Of a stretch of 64,000 nucleotides of DNA, positions 45,733 through 55,089 are shown in pieces (positions within the stretch are counted from its first letter, which is position 1; each line of letters starts with the position of its first letter). This DNA is from Salinivenus iranica (GTDB lineage: Bacteria; Bacteroidota; Rhodothermia; Rhodothermales; Salinibacteraceae): the NCBI GenBank assembly GCA_002894665.1, contig NCRB01000007.1, forward strand, positions 1 through 64,000, given 5' to 3'. A program made the position numbers and the translations under genes. The notes beneath the pieces were generated by a model. That model was not told the DNA's origin and made no database searches. It worked only from the letters and a program-made list of their open reading frames with translations.

Positions 45733-46455
45733 ATGCCTGAAGATAGAACGATCCTCCTTACCACGAAAGCCAGCCATTTGCAGGAGAAAGTCTCTGCGCT
45801 TAAGGACAAAAAACGCCGAGCTGGTCGGCGCAAGGACTTCGAGGATCGCCGGAAAACCCTTGAGAGTGCTCGGGATGACATGAAGCCCCTCGCCAAAAAA
45901 CGAGTCCTCTTTGCTTCGAACGGAATTCCTTGTGAGCACGAGGGCAAGGGAATTCGGTCCTCCATCGACGAAATTTGGGAAGTACAGAACCGCTTCGAGG
46001 AAGACCCGGACTGGGTAATCGATACGGACTTGCGCAATCGCATTCTCGATCGGATCCGCGGTCACCGACGCCCAACTGAGCGAAGCCTCGAGGCCGCCTG
46101 GAGGAACTATTACAAACAGAAGAATACGCGCATCTCAGAAGACCTTCTAGCTGCCCTTGAGGAGGTCGACGGCTTTGAGGCGGATGTCCAGAAGATTCGC
46201 AAATTGTCTTCGAAGGTGTCGCAGTGGGAGCATCAGCCGCCGTCGAGTCAAAGTGGGCTCGACCGCTTCGAGCAACGGGCCTCCGCCCTCCGAGATGCCT
46301 GGGAACGCATCGAAGAGCAGGATCTCTCTCCGGATGTGAAGGCCTTTCTGAGTGCCACGGTGTCTGGAGGCGCTCCACTCAAACTCGTCACCACCGAGGT
46401 GCGAGAGTGGCTCGAAGAGCACGACTTGCTTGACAGAGCCACGGTCTCGCTATAG
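45733..46455 (+). CDS. dpdI: DpdI, Dpd-associated helical protein
   Basis: A 240-residue, almost wholly helical protein. The first 60 residues are strongly basic and charged (KDKKRRAGRRKDFEDRRKTL) and probably form a coiled coil. The rest continues with amphipathic helices (YYKQKNTRISEDLLAALEEV). There is no catalytic motif. It is assigned by position between dpdH and the dpdJ gene and by size. A structural or DNA-binding role in the restriction complex is the simplest guess. About 150 bases separate it from the next gene; I found no separate gene in that gap. Confidence 0.72.
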   Translation: MPEDRTILLTTKASHLQEKVSALKDKKRRAGRRKDFEDRRKTLESARDDMKPLAKKRVLFASNGIPCEHEGKGIRSSIDEIWEVQNRFEEDPDWVIDTDLRNRILDRIRGHRRPTERSLEAAWRNYYKQKNTRISEDLLAALEEVDGFEADVQKIRKLSSKVSQWEHQPPSSQSGLDRFEQRASALRDAWERIEEQDLSPDVKAFLSATVSGGAPLKLVTTEVREWLEEHDLLDRATVSL

Positions 46456-46604
46456 GGCTTATCCGATCTGTGAATGTCTTCACGGTAAGAAGGCTTTGAA
46501 AACTGAGCTCGCGCACGAGGTGCCGATGGATCTTCGGGAGACGACGTTTCGCGGTGGGAGCCAGGCGCGACAGATTTCACGCACGCGATCGATAGAGACA
46601 GCAC

Positions 46605-49600
46605 ATGAAGGACATTGACTCCATTTCAATTTCGGTACTGGACGCCATTGAGCGCCGAGAGGCCGAGCTTCTCAGTTGGGGAATTGTCGATGGCGGCTTC
46701 CCAAAAGAAGAACTCGAAGACCTCGTCGATGGGGTCTTGTATGAGAAGGAGTCGCTGCGCAGTCCGGAGGACGTGATTGACGAGTTGGAGGAGCACAAAC
46801 TGCTCTTTGGCTTTTCGAACCGGCGCGGAGAGCGGCGCTGGCGTTCGCGCATGGCAGAGGCCGTCCGGCTCTTTTCTCGGTTGCGCCAACTTACTCCGTG
46901 GCGCGACTGGCGAGAAGCTCCAGCCCTTGTTTCAGACTTTCGCTTCGACATCAAGCCCCGCCTTTACCCGAAGCGAAACTGGCCGCTCAACGAAGGCGAA
47001 CTCGAGGACGATTCGGACGACCCGACGGTCCTGGGACGGGTCACGGAGGAGGTCCACCTGCAAGACCTGCAGAAGCGCGTGTTTCGAGATCTGGTCCACC
47101 CCGTCGATCCAGACACGGGGGAGCGAGAGAAGTATGAGCTATCGGAATTCCAGGTAGAGGCTACCCGACGGGCACTCTCTGACGTGAAGACCGCCAAGAG
47201 TCGGGGAATGATCGTCTGCGCGGGCACTGGTACTGGCAAGACACTGGCATTCTATCTTCCAGCCTTTTCGCGTGTCGCTCGCAAGGTGCGTAAGGACGAC
47301 CATTGGACTAAGGTGCTTGCCCTGTATCCACGACGCGAGCTCCTCAAGGATCAACTGTCGGACGCCTACGAAAATGCTCGCCGGCTTGACGACACAATGC
47401 TGGATGCAGGCAAGCGCAAGATTACCGTGGGGGCCTACTATGGGGATACTCCGAAGCGGGCCAAATCCGTTCTCCGACAAGAGGACCTGTGGCCGCAGGA
47501 CCCAAACGGCCGAGACTACCTCTGCCCGTACCTTCAGTGCCCGAGGTGTGATTCTACTCTGAGGTGGAATCGGGAAGACATCGAGAGAGGAGTCGAGCGT
47601 CTCGAATGCACGGGTCGTAACTGCTCCCACGTCGTCGAAGAAAACGAAGTCAGGCTCACCCGCCAGAGCATTTTGGAGGACCGCCCGGACTTCGTCTTCA
47701 CGACGACAGAGATGATGAATCGCCTTATGAGCAACCATCATCACAGTCAGGTCATTGGGGTGGGGACGAGTGACCCTGCGCCCGAGATGGTGCTCCTCGA
47801 CGAGGTCCACACGTACTCGGGAACGCACGGCGCCCAGGTTGCGCACCTTCTGCGCCGCTGGCACCATGCGGTCAAGGACCGCGGGCGCCCGCAATACACT
47901 GGCCTGTCGGCGACGCTTCGAAGCGCACGCGACTTCTTTGCGACGCTCACGGACCTCAACCCGACGCAAGTTGAGAAGATTGCTCCCCGTGAGGAGACCT
48001 TGACTGAGTCTGAAAGCGTCGAGTATCAGCTTGCTCTTCGCGGCGACCCGGTCTCTGGGACGGCGCTTTTGTCGACGAGCATTCAGGCGCTCATGCTCCT
48101 TCGCCGCATCTTGGACCCCGTGGAAGAGAGCCTCGACGAGGGGACCAGTCAGGGAATTTACGGCCAGCGGGCTTTTGCCTTTACAGACAACCTCGACGTT
48201 ATCAATCGCTTCTACCACAACTTTCTCGACGCCGAAGGTCGGCACCCGCGTGGCTGGCAAAAAAAGAAGTCGCTGGCGAGTTTGCGCTCGCATTACAGGG
48301 ACGAAGAGGCCGCCCGATTTCGGTGGGGACAGTCGTGGCGACTGGCCGAAGAGATTGGTCACCCGAAGGGCCTTCAGAAGTCGCTAGAGGTCGACCGAAC
48401 GAGTTCTCAGGACACCGGCGTGACGCAGAAGTCCGATGTCGTCATCGCGACTGCGTCGCTGGAGGTTGGCTACAACGATGCCCGTGTCGGGGGCATTCTG
48501 CAGCACAAAGCCCCCAGGGACATGGCCTCTTTTCTTCAGCGCAAGGGGCGGGCCGGACGCCCACCGCGCATGCGACCATGGACCGTCGTCGTGCTCTCCG
48601 ACTACGGACGTGATCGCATGGCATACCAGGGCTACGACCAATTATTCAGCCCCGTCATCGAAGAGCGGACGTTGCCGGTTTCCAACCGGTTCGTCCTTCG
48701 TATGCAGGCTGTTTACGCAACCATGGACTGGCTTGCTCGAGAAGCCCGCCAGTCTGGTCTTCCGCCAGGAAGGCTGTGGCGCGACCTAAGCACGCCCGTT
48801 AGTAAGGAAAAGCACGACGGCTATCGTGAGAACCGTGAAACCCGCCGGGAGTGGCTCGTCGGTAAGATCGAAGCGGTTCTCGACGGTGGGGCCGACTACC
48901 ACGCCCTCCGCGCCTACGTGGGGGAGGCCTTGGGGATCGAAGGGACGAGCGACCTGCACGCCGTCTTCTGGGATCCTCCTCGTCCTCTCATGACGGCCGT
49001 GCTTCCGACGGCCCTCCGCCGCCTTGAGACAGACTGGGCTACGCTGGCCGACGGTGAAGATTACGAGGCGCACGATCAGGGTCACCCGCTACCCGAGTTC
49101 ATTCCGGATGCCCTCTTTGGCGACCTCAACCTTCCCGAGGTGAACATCGACGTGCCCGTTGAGGATGAAGAAGAGGGTGAAGAAAAGATGGAGTCCCACA
49201 CAATGCCAGTTGCACAGGCGATGCGCGAGTATGCGCCCGGACGCGTGAGTCGGCGCTTCGGCATCCACAGCGACGCGGACACGCATTGGATTGCCCCACC
49301 TTCGCTTGACCCCTCGCGTCGACGGCAGGACCTCGAGGTGCGCTCCTTCTGCAAAGCCATCAGTGGAGGGACCGTGCAGGTGGAGGGAGATGATGGGACC
49401 CCCGTCGACTACCCTTGCCTTCGCCCCACTACCTACGCGGGGTCTCAAGTCAGAGAGTCGGTGCGCAACAGTTCCAACGCATTTCTGGATTGGCGAACTC
49501 AGATCTACCCCTTCACTGAAGGGGAGACGGAACCGGTGTCGGAGGCCATTCACTGGCACGAGATCGTCCCCGAGGTCGCCTTCTATACGCACAGGGATCA

Positions 49601-51236
49601 CTCGCCACTTGAAATCCGGCGCTTCGCCCTGGCGTCCGACGCAGAAATTGGATTCGAAGACGATCGGCAAGACCTCAATGCCCGGATTCGCTTCGTGCAA
49701 GACGGGGCGCCCGTGGCTCTGGGATTCACCCAAGAAGTAGATGGGGTCTCGTTTCGGGTGAAGGTGCCCGACCAATTTGATGTCGACCTGTCCGATCCAG
49801 AATCGAGGCAGGCCCGAACGCTGAGAACGGCATACTACGAGCACCGTCTTCAGGCTAGCGAAGCCCTCGACGAGTTGGCTAACGAATTCCAACGAGGGTG
49901 GATCTACCAACTCAGCCTCGCGGCTTTGTCAGACCGGGCAGCCTTTGACTCGTCTTCCCTGGATACTGCGTTCGAGAATGTGGAAGAAGAAGGCATCGGA
50001 GAGGCGATGATCGACGTCTTGGAGCGCATCTTCAAGTCTCTTCCCGATGAGGCCGACAGCGAGAGACGGGAAGACCACATCAAGGAGGATCTGCGCTCGC
50101 TGTGTGTTCATCCGACCGTCGAGCAAGTCGTAGCTGAGGAGTTGCCTGTGCTTTGGCGCCCTGCCGACCGCGAGGAAGACTGGCAGGACTGGCTCGAGCG
50201 CCGGTTTTTGTCTTCCCTCGGAAACGCCCTCCTGGAAGCCTGCACACTTCTCTGTCCCGAGTTCGAGGGGAGCGAGTTGCTCCTGGACATTGACACCGGA
50301 CCTCGACCCTCTGGTGCAGGGGAACCCCCGGATGATGTTGAGGAGATCTGGATCACCGAGCGCACGCTAGGAGGCGGAGGCGTTGTCAACCAGATCCGTC
50401 GGGAGTACCGCAAGGACCCTCGACGCTTTTACCAACTCGTCGAAAATGCACTTTCAGCCTCCGATCTCGAACTCGTTGATGCCGAACTGCAGATGGTGCT
50501 CGACCTTGCCACGTCTGACGATAAGGTCCAGAGCGCTCTCAAGAGCGTGCGCCACGCCCGAGGAGTCGACGACCTCCAGGACGCTAACGCGGACCTGCGC
50601 GACGCCCTAACGAGTCGAGGCATCCTCGGCATTCATCCCGTATACGCCGGCTTGCAGAACCGAGTCCTTCGGCCCGGCAGTTCGGCACAGACAGACCGCC
50701 TCCTCCACACGCTCATTCGCGACTGGCAGGCGACCGAGCGACGACTGGGGATTGAGGTTGATGCCCGGGTGTTCGCATACACGGCTAGCCGGGAGGAAAA
50801 ATACGCCGAAGCCCTCGCGAGCGTCGACTCGGATGCGGCCAGCGATGCCGAGTGGCGGTTTCAGACGATCTACAGCCTTCTCTGGCCCCGGGGACGTAAT
50901 GTCCGCGAGAAGGAAATGGATGCTTACAACCCGTTTTCGGATCTCCCGCTCGGTGACCGGCTGCTAGTTGCCGAGCACTTGCCACAGCGTCGTCCCCCGG
51001 TCGACATTGATCGTGACGGGTGGAAGGGACGCGTCACGGAGCGACTTTCCGACCACGGCTTGGCCCGACTGTCGGCAGAGGAGAGCGGACGACCGGGTCT
51101 GCAGAGCGCTCTCGTTGCGCTCCTTTCCGAGCCTGTTGACGTCGATTTTCTTCGCCTCTACCCGCAACTGAGTGGTGTAGAGCGCGAGGAAGACGGTTTT
51201 GTAGCCACGATCGTGTTGCCGGAGGTGGCCCAGTAG
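46605..51236 (+). CDS. dpdJ: DpdJ, superfamily 2 helicase, copy 2
   Basis: A 1543-residue helicase related to the gene at 28866 along its whole length. Walker A is GTGTGKT (207-213), the DEVH box is at 399-402, the LSATLRS motif follows, and QRKGRAGRPPR is motif VI (about 645-655). Between motifs it carries a zinc-ribbon-like insert: Cys307, Cys312, Cys315, Cys335 and Cys340. The C-terminal cysteine cluster of copy 1 is reduced here to ACTLLC. The shared N-terminal leucine-rich helices and the common phrase THGAQ after the DEXH box show that the two are paralogues. It lies between dpdI and a dpdK-like gene, the canonical order. Confidence 0.88.
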   Translation: MKDIDSISISVLDAIERREAELLSWGIVDGGFPKEELEDLVDGVLYEKESLRSPEDVIDELEEHKLLFGFSNRRGERRWRSRMAEAVRLFSRLRQLTPWRDWREAPALVSDFRFDIKPRLYPKRNWPLNEGELEDDSDDPTVLGRVTEEVHLQDLQKRVFRDLVHPVDPDTGEREKYELSEFQVEATRRALSDVKTAKSRGMIVCAGTGTGKTLAFYLPAFSRVARKVRKDDHWTKVLALYPRRELLKDQLSDAYENARRLDDTMLDAGKRKITVGAYYGDTPKRAKSVLRQEDLWPQDPNGRDYLCPYLQCPRCDSTLRWNREDIERGVERLECTGRNCSHVVEENEVRLTRQSILEDRPDFVFTTTEMMNRLMSNHHHSQVIGVGTSDPAPEMVLLDEVHTYSGTHGAQVAHLLRRWHHAVKDRGRPQYTGLSATLRSARDFFATLTDLNPTQVEKIAPREETLTESESVEYQLALRGDPVSGTALLSTSIQALMLLRRILDPVEESLDEGTSQGIYGQRAFAFTDNLDVINRFYHNFLDAEGRHPRGWQKKKSLASLRSHYRDEEAARFRWGQSWRLAEEIGHPKGLQKSLEVDRTSSQDTGVTQKSDVVIATASLEVGYNDARVGGILQHKAPRDMASFLQRKGRAGRPPRMRPWTVVVLSDYGRDRMAYQGYDQLFSPVIEERTLPVSNRFVLRMQAVYATMDWLAREARQSGLPPGRLWRDLSTPVSKEKHDGYRENRETRREWLVGKIEAVLDGGADYHALRAYVGEALGIEGTSDLHAVFWDPPRPLMTAVLPTALRRLETDWATLADGEDYEAHDQGHPLPEFIPDALFGDLNLPEVNIDVPVEDEEEGEEKMESHTMPVAQAMREYAPGRVSRRFGIHSDADTHWIAPPSLDPSRRRQDLEVRSFCKAISGGTVQVEGDDGTPVDYPCLRPTTYAGSQVRESVRNSSNAFLDWRTQIYPFTEGETEPVSEAIHWHEIVPEVAFYTHRDHSPLEIRRFALASDAEIGFEDDRQDLNARIRFVQDGAPVALGFTQEVDGVSFRVKVPDQFDVDLSDPESRQARTLRTAYYEHRLQASEALDELANEFQRGWIYQLSLAALSDRAAFDSSSLDTAFENVEEEGIGEAMIDVLERIFKSLPDEADSERREDHIKEDLRSLCVHPTVEQVVAEELPVLWRPADREEDWQDWLERRFLSSLGNALLEACTLLCPEFEGSELLLDIDTGPRPSGAGEPPDDVEEIWITERTLGGGGVVNQIRREYRKDPRRFYQLVENALSASDLELVDAELQMVLDLATSDDKVQSALKSVRHARGVDDLQDANADLRDALTSRGILGIHPVYAGLQNRVLRPGSSAQTDRLLHTLIRDWQATERRLGIEVDARVFAYTASREEKYAEALASVDSDAASDAEWRFQTIYSLLWPRGRNVREKEMDAYNPFSDLPLGDRLLVAEHLPQRRPPVDIDRDGWKGRVTERLSDHGLARLSAEESGRPGLQSALVALLSEPVDVDFLRLYPQLSGVEREEDGFVATIVLPEVAQ

Positions 51237-51368
51237 GGTCTCGTTCTTGGCGTGGCGAAAGGCAAAGACCGGTGCAACCCACTTGCGGTCGACAGGATGC
51301 CAGCACGAGCATGCTACACCTTAAGATTCCACATACCTTGTAATCTCCACTCTGCTGCTAGCTCTACC

Positions 51369-51965
51369 ATGGCTGAGTCCAACCCTGCCTTGTCTTCTGA
51401 TGCCCCGTCGCCTTCGACTTCCGAGGGATCCGATCCTTCGCTCCCGCACCCGTCGCGGCGGTTGACCTCAGGGACACCGTCTCAGGCGATCCAGTCGGCT
51501 CTGCAAGGCCTCTTCGCAGCCGAACTTCTCGACCCCGGCCCAGACCTGTGGATGGCTTTGCCGCGCATCTGGAACGTCTCCGTTCTTGACAACCGTGCGA
51601 ACGCGTTTCACCACCTCGAACCGACCTGGCCGCAGTCCGAGGTCCGGCTCCTCAACATATTGCAGAAGGTCATGCAGGAGGGGACGAGCGTTCGTGTGAT
51701 AGCGAGCGATCACTACAAGAACGAAACGTTTGCGGGAGAATTTCGGAATCTTGAGGCCGCCCAAAGCCGCGGCGATTACCGGGCGGTCAGCAATTGGGCA
51801 CCGATCGAGTCGGGAATCGTCGCCTCCTCCTTCTGTGTCCGTGGCGCTTTGCAGTTCTCACAACATGGCCTTTCTGTTACCGGCGGGGAGGCCCACATCT
51901 ACGTCGAAAACGGAGCTATAGAAGACTACAAGCGGACATTCGAGGATCAGTGGTTGACTGCATAG
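51369..51965 (+). CDS. dpdK: DpdK-like PLD-fold protein without catalytic HKD motif, copy 2
   Basis: The 198-residue product starts at ATG 51369; the frame is open upstream to the helicase, but the codon use there is poor. It begins with about 30 disordered residues. Then WMALPRIWNVSVLDNRANAF resembles the ISPWL-DVDLLDNR start of DpdK-type PLD proteins, followed by GTSVRVIASDHYKNETF. Where PLD enzymes have HxK, it reads PIESGIVASSFCVRGALQFS, without His or Lys at the catalytic positions. It is therefore probably a structural or inhibitory subunit, in contrast to the intact copy at 33776. It is assigned mainly from position after dpdJ. Confidence 0.65.
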   Translation: MAESNPALSSDAPSPSTSEGSDPSLPHPSRRLTSGTPSQAIQSALQGLFAAELLDPGPDLWMALPRIWNVSVLDNRANAFHHLEPTWPQSEVRLLNILQKVMQEGTSVRVIASDHYKNETFAGEFRNLEAAQSRGDYRAVSNWAPIESGIVASSFCVRGALQFSQHGLSVTGGEAHIYVENGAIEDYKRTFEDQWLTA

Positions 51966-52036
51966 CGGCGGGGTGAACGGTATTCACCGCACCATACAAC
52001 TCTGTCACGCTCTGACTTATCTGTTGCTTCATTTCC

Positions 52037-54271
52037 ATGGACACCGGCGACTTTCTGAGGGCGTTTTTCGGCGAAGGTAACCGCTTCGACTACGACTCGC
52101 TTGTTTCTTCTTCGACGGAAACCCACCGTGCGGTCAAGAGGTGGGCCGAGGCGCTCAAGGAAGACCGTTCGGCCGTTCTGCCCCGCTGGGAAGAGGACGG
52201 CGTGACATGGTACGGCTTCGCCACGACTGAAGAAGCAATGCAGGGTCTGATCGAGCAGGTGGAAGCGTTTATCGGCCCGAGTTTCTCGACATTTACTGGG
52301 GAGCGGGCTCGACTTGATGAGGAGGATCCGATCGAAAGGGCTGTTCAGAACTACACAGGTGGACGTGCCCTTCGCTTTCACGGGAAGGATAACGCGATCC
52401 GAACGCGCCTCGACCAGATGCATGAGGTACGGATGCAGCGTCAGCCGCACACCACCGAAGAGGACCTGGGGACGGGAATTGTCCTGCGGCGATTCAACAT
52501 GGCGCTGGCGGCTGGGGACCGCCCCGAGGCAGAGAAGCAGATCCAGTACCTCCGAGAGCGCGGCCTCCTGGACCCCACCAACATTAGGTATTTGCAGATC
52601 CGTATGCGGGCTGCCTTCGAGGCTTGGGACGAGATCGTTCAGTTTGAGGAGATCTCCGACTTGATCGAGAGCACGAGCCATCCACTTCCGGTGCGGCGGG
52701 CGCTACTTCAGGCAGTCTACCATACTCACTTCGATTCGTACGAGGGTCAAGGCGCTCCGGAGGAGGCCCTTGAGCACTATGAGAAGACGGTTCAGCCCGA
52801 GTACGGCCCTCTCTTTACGGTTCGATCGTCGATGCAGGCGCCGGAAGTATTGAAGACCTTCATGATGAAGGCAGTATCCGGAGAAGAAACCGACGAGGAC
52901 CTTCGGGACGAGTTGATGAAGGTTGCCGAGCGCATCGAACTTAATGACCCATTTTTCGAGGTGCTGACAGAACTTGGCTCAGACGCCGGAGAGCCAACAG
53001 TTGTCGAGAATCCCATTTCCGAAGCGATGACGGCCTGGTCAAAAGGCGATGTCGATGCAGCATTCCGCATGCTCCGGCAGGCTGAGTCCTCTCCGCGGAA
53101 AAGCGAGTGTCTTGCACTAATACACGGTGACCTCCAGAGTCTTGATGTTGAGCAAGAACTGGAAGCCACCCTCGCCGACCTGCCTGCTGAAGAGCAGAAG
53201 GAACTAGCACGGAGGCACCCCATCTGCCAGCAAGTCCTCGAGTCGGTTAGCGCACCGTCGAGTTGGAGACACTGGCTCAGTCACGTAGGAGAAGCAGTTT
53301 ACGATTCCCAGGAGAAAGCCCTCCAGCACGCTGAGAAGCTAGTCGAGGAATGGCACCCCCAGCAAGTGTTGGATGCAGAAGGGGCTCTCGAAGAACTCGT
53401 TCAACAGGTCGAGACTGCTCCGCTCGACGGTTGGGGCGGACGTATCGTTAGCCTTGCTCTTCCGCGTTTGCTCGAATCGCTGCAGAACGATCCTGAATAT
53501 CCCCGCAGCACGTTTCAGAGCCTCTACGGGGTGGTTCTAAACAGAATCCCGTACGCCAGCGACCTAACGAAGAGTGATTTCGACGTGTATCGTGACTTAG
53601 CGGAAGTACGTCTTGGATACGGTGTTAATAAAGAGGCGTATCGTGAGATACTTGAAGGAGCGGAAGCGCTTTGGGCAGAGGCAGGCTCGCCCCGACGTAT
53701 AAACTGGCTTTTAGACTTCGCCGAACTTCTAACTCTGGTACCGTCACGGGACGAGGAGGCTCAACTCCGTTTCCTGATGACAGTGGTCGAGGCACTCCAG
53801 AAGTATCGAGATCACGTAGAACCCATTCAGGTTGATCTATTTCGCTCGCTCTGTGAAGCCGTGGGGCAACCTGAAGTTGGTGGCCAGATTCATGTAGAAG
53901 AGAAACAGAAAGAGGGAGGGTCGAAGGAGCCTCTCCGACAGATGTTGGATGGAAAAACCCTTGGCATCTATACGCTTACTGAGTCCGCTGGTAGGAGAGC
54001 GAGGTCGTTTTTGGAAGAGAAGTGTGCGAACCTAACCGTGCATCTACGCCATGATAAAGCTGGAAACTCCGAACTTGAGCAGGTCGCCGAAAATGCTGAC
54101 TACTTTCTGGTTGTGACGTGGAGTGCGAAGCATGCCGCCACGGAGGTTATCGGCCAACACGTTCCGACCGAACGGCTCATTCGGCCGCAAGGAAAGGGAG
54201 AATCCAGTATGATTCGGGACCTGGTAGACTACGCGAAAAAAGAAGACGAGGTAAGTACCGCCCCGTCCTAA
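52037..54271 (+). CDS. dpdD: DpdD, Dpd-associated protein of 744 residues
   Basis: A long helical protein, acidic throughout, last in the dpdE-dpdD run. The middle part contains repeated helix pairs (ALAAGDRPEAEKQIQYLRER, PEEALEHYEKTVQPEYGPLF) like a TPR or HAT superhelix (about 150-420). The last 110 residues form a separate domain (LDGKTLGIYTLTESAGRRAR, ADYFLVVTWSAKHAATEVI) with alternating strands and helices, resembling the DUF2325/toprim-like end of DpdD proteins. It is required for restriction in characterised clusters. The sequence shows no nuclease motif clearly. It converges with the repressor gene at 54323 and has 51 bases between stops. Confidence 0.82.
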   Translation: MDTGDFLRAFFGEGNRFDYDSLVSSSTETHRAVKRWAEALKEDRSAVLPRWEEDGVTWYGFATTEEAMQGLIEQVEAFIGPSFSTFTGERARLDEEDPIERAVQNYTGGRALRFHGKDNAIRTRLDQMHEVRMQRQPHTTEEDLGTGIVLRRFNMALAAGDRPEAEKQIQYLRERGLLDPTNIRYLQIRMRAAFEAWDEIVQFEEISDLIESTSHPLPVRRALLQAVYHTHFDSYEGQGAPEEALEHYEKTVQPEYGPLFTVRSSMQAPEVLKTFMMKAVSGEETDEDLRDELMKVAERIELNDPFFEVLTELGSDAGEPTVVENPISEAMTAWSKGDVDAAFRMLRQAESSPRKSECLALIHGDLQSLDVEQELEATLADLPAEEQKELARRHPICQQVLESVSAPSSWRHWLSHVGEAVYDSQEKALQHAEKLVEEWHPQQVLDAEGALEELVQQVETAPLDGWGGRIVSLALPRLLESLQNDPEYPRSTFQSLYGVVLNRIPYASDLTKSDFDVYRDLAEVRLGYGVNKEAYREILEGAEALWAEAGSPRRINWLLDFAELLTLVPSRDEEAQLRFLMTVVEALQKYRDHVEPIQVDLFRSLCEAVGQPEVGGQIHVEEKQKEGGSKEPLRQMLDGKTLGIYTLTESAGRRARSFLEEKCANLTVHLRHDKAGNSELEQVAENADYFLVVTWSAKHAATEVIGQHVPTERLIRPQGKGESSMIRDLVDYAKKEDEVSTAPS

Positions 54272-54322
54272 TAGTGCACTACTTTCCAATTCCTGGGGCA
54301 AAGTGGAAAGCTTGACAGGGAT

Positions 54323-54907
54323 CTACACGAGCACTCGGCCGAGAACCTCGAAGTCTACGTCCTGATCAATTTGTAGCACGGTGTTGGGGTACGCCGCATT
54401 GTCCGAAATGACTCGAATACGCTGATTCGGGAGTCGTTGAAGCCGCTTCAGTTGAACTGCATTTTCCAGGCGAACGAGGTAAACGTCGTCTTCCTTAATG
54501 TCTGTCGTTTCCGACTGGAACTTAAGCACGGGCACAAGCGACTGCTTACGATACGACCGTCCCATTGAGTCCCCACCAATAAATATCCAGAAGACCTCTC
54601 TGCCCGGCCGTGAAAGAGCCTCTTCTCCCTGAACATGTCCGATCGGTCGCTTACTGATTTGGTACTTTTCTTCCTCTGAATGAGTCGCGAGGCGGTATAT
54701 CGGATCGCGGTTATTTTCGGAACGGCTACGTATCTCGGATAAAACGGCCTCCAGACTTCTGTCTCGAGGCTTGTGTTTATCATCTTCCCAGTTGCCCAGA
54801 GTCCGCTTGCTAACGTCCAGAAGCGACGCAGCCTCCTGTTGTGTTAAACTTGCCTTCTTTCGGGCCTTACGCAACTGTTCACCAAAACTATCTTCTGACT
54901 CCTTCAT
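54323..54907 (-). CDS. XRE-family repressor with S24/LexA-like peptidase domain
   Basis: A 194-residue CI/LexA-like regulator. Residues 8-60 form an XRE helix-turn-helix (LRKARKKASLTQQEAASLLD, VSKRTLGNWEDDKHKP). Residues 100-194 form an S24 peptidase fold with probable catalytic Ser114 (GGDSMGRS) and Lys154 (NAVQLKRLQ). The usual Ala-Gly cleavage site before the domain is not obvious. The gene is divergent from dpdB at 55090 across 182 bases that contain repeated CGAAAC boxes. It likely represses the dpdB-dpdA-dpdB operon, keeps its own level steady, and might respond to DNA damage. Confidence 0.9.
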   Translation of the reverse strand: MKESEDSFGEQLRKARKKASLTQQEAASLLDVSKRTLGNWEDDKHKPRDRSLEAVLSEIRSRSENNRDPIYRLATHSEEEKYQISKRPIGHVQGEEALSRPGREVFWIFIGGDSMGRSYRKQSLVPVLKFQSETTDIKEDDVYLVRLENAVQLKRLQRLPNQRIRVISDNAAYPNTVLQIDQDVDFEVLGRVLV

Positions 54908-54913
54908 GATAAT

Positions 54914-54965
54914 ACGAAACTTAAAGCGAAACTATGCGAAACAATGTTGCAGCTTGTTAAGTTTC
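54914..54965. promoter_or_regulatory. Operator region for the S24-type repressor
   Basis: Just upstream of the repressor start, CGAAAC occurs three times in a row (54915, 54927 and 54937; spacing 12 and 10 bases). An inverted pair GAAACTTAA (54916-54924) and TTAAGTTTC (54957-54965) frames the region. This is the expected layout of a multi-site operator in a divergent promoter shared with dpdB. Confidence 0.65.
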
Positions 54966-55089
54966 AGTGGGCGAGTTGCAGCCCAGAACCGATCAATGTT
55001 CATGACAGGAACCCAGTCTGGGCAAGTTCCAGTCTTCCACTACTGAAGACTCCGTGCTCCCGTCATAAATCGATCATAGCGGTCTAAAG

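Noticed and set aside
47139-48362. Minus-strand frame of 407 residues inside the second helicase
   Set aside because: It is an antisense shadow of the helicase motifs. The plus strand carries a complete and conserved protein.
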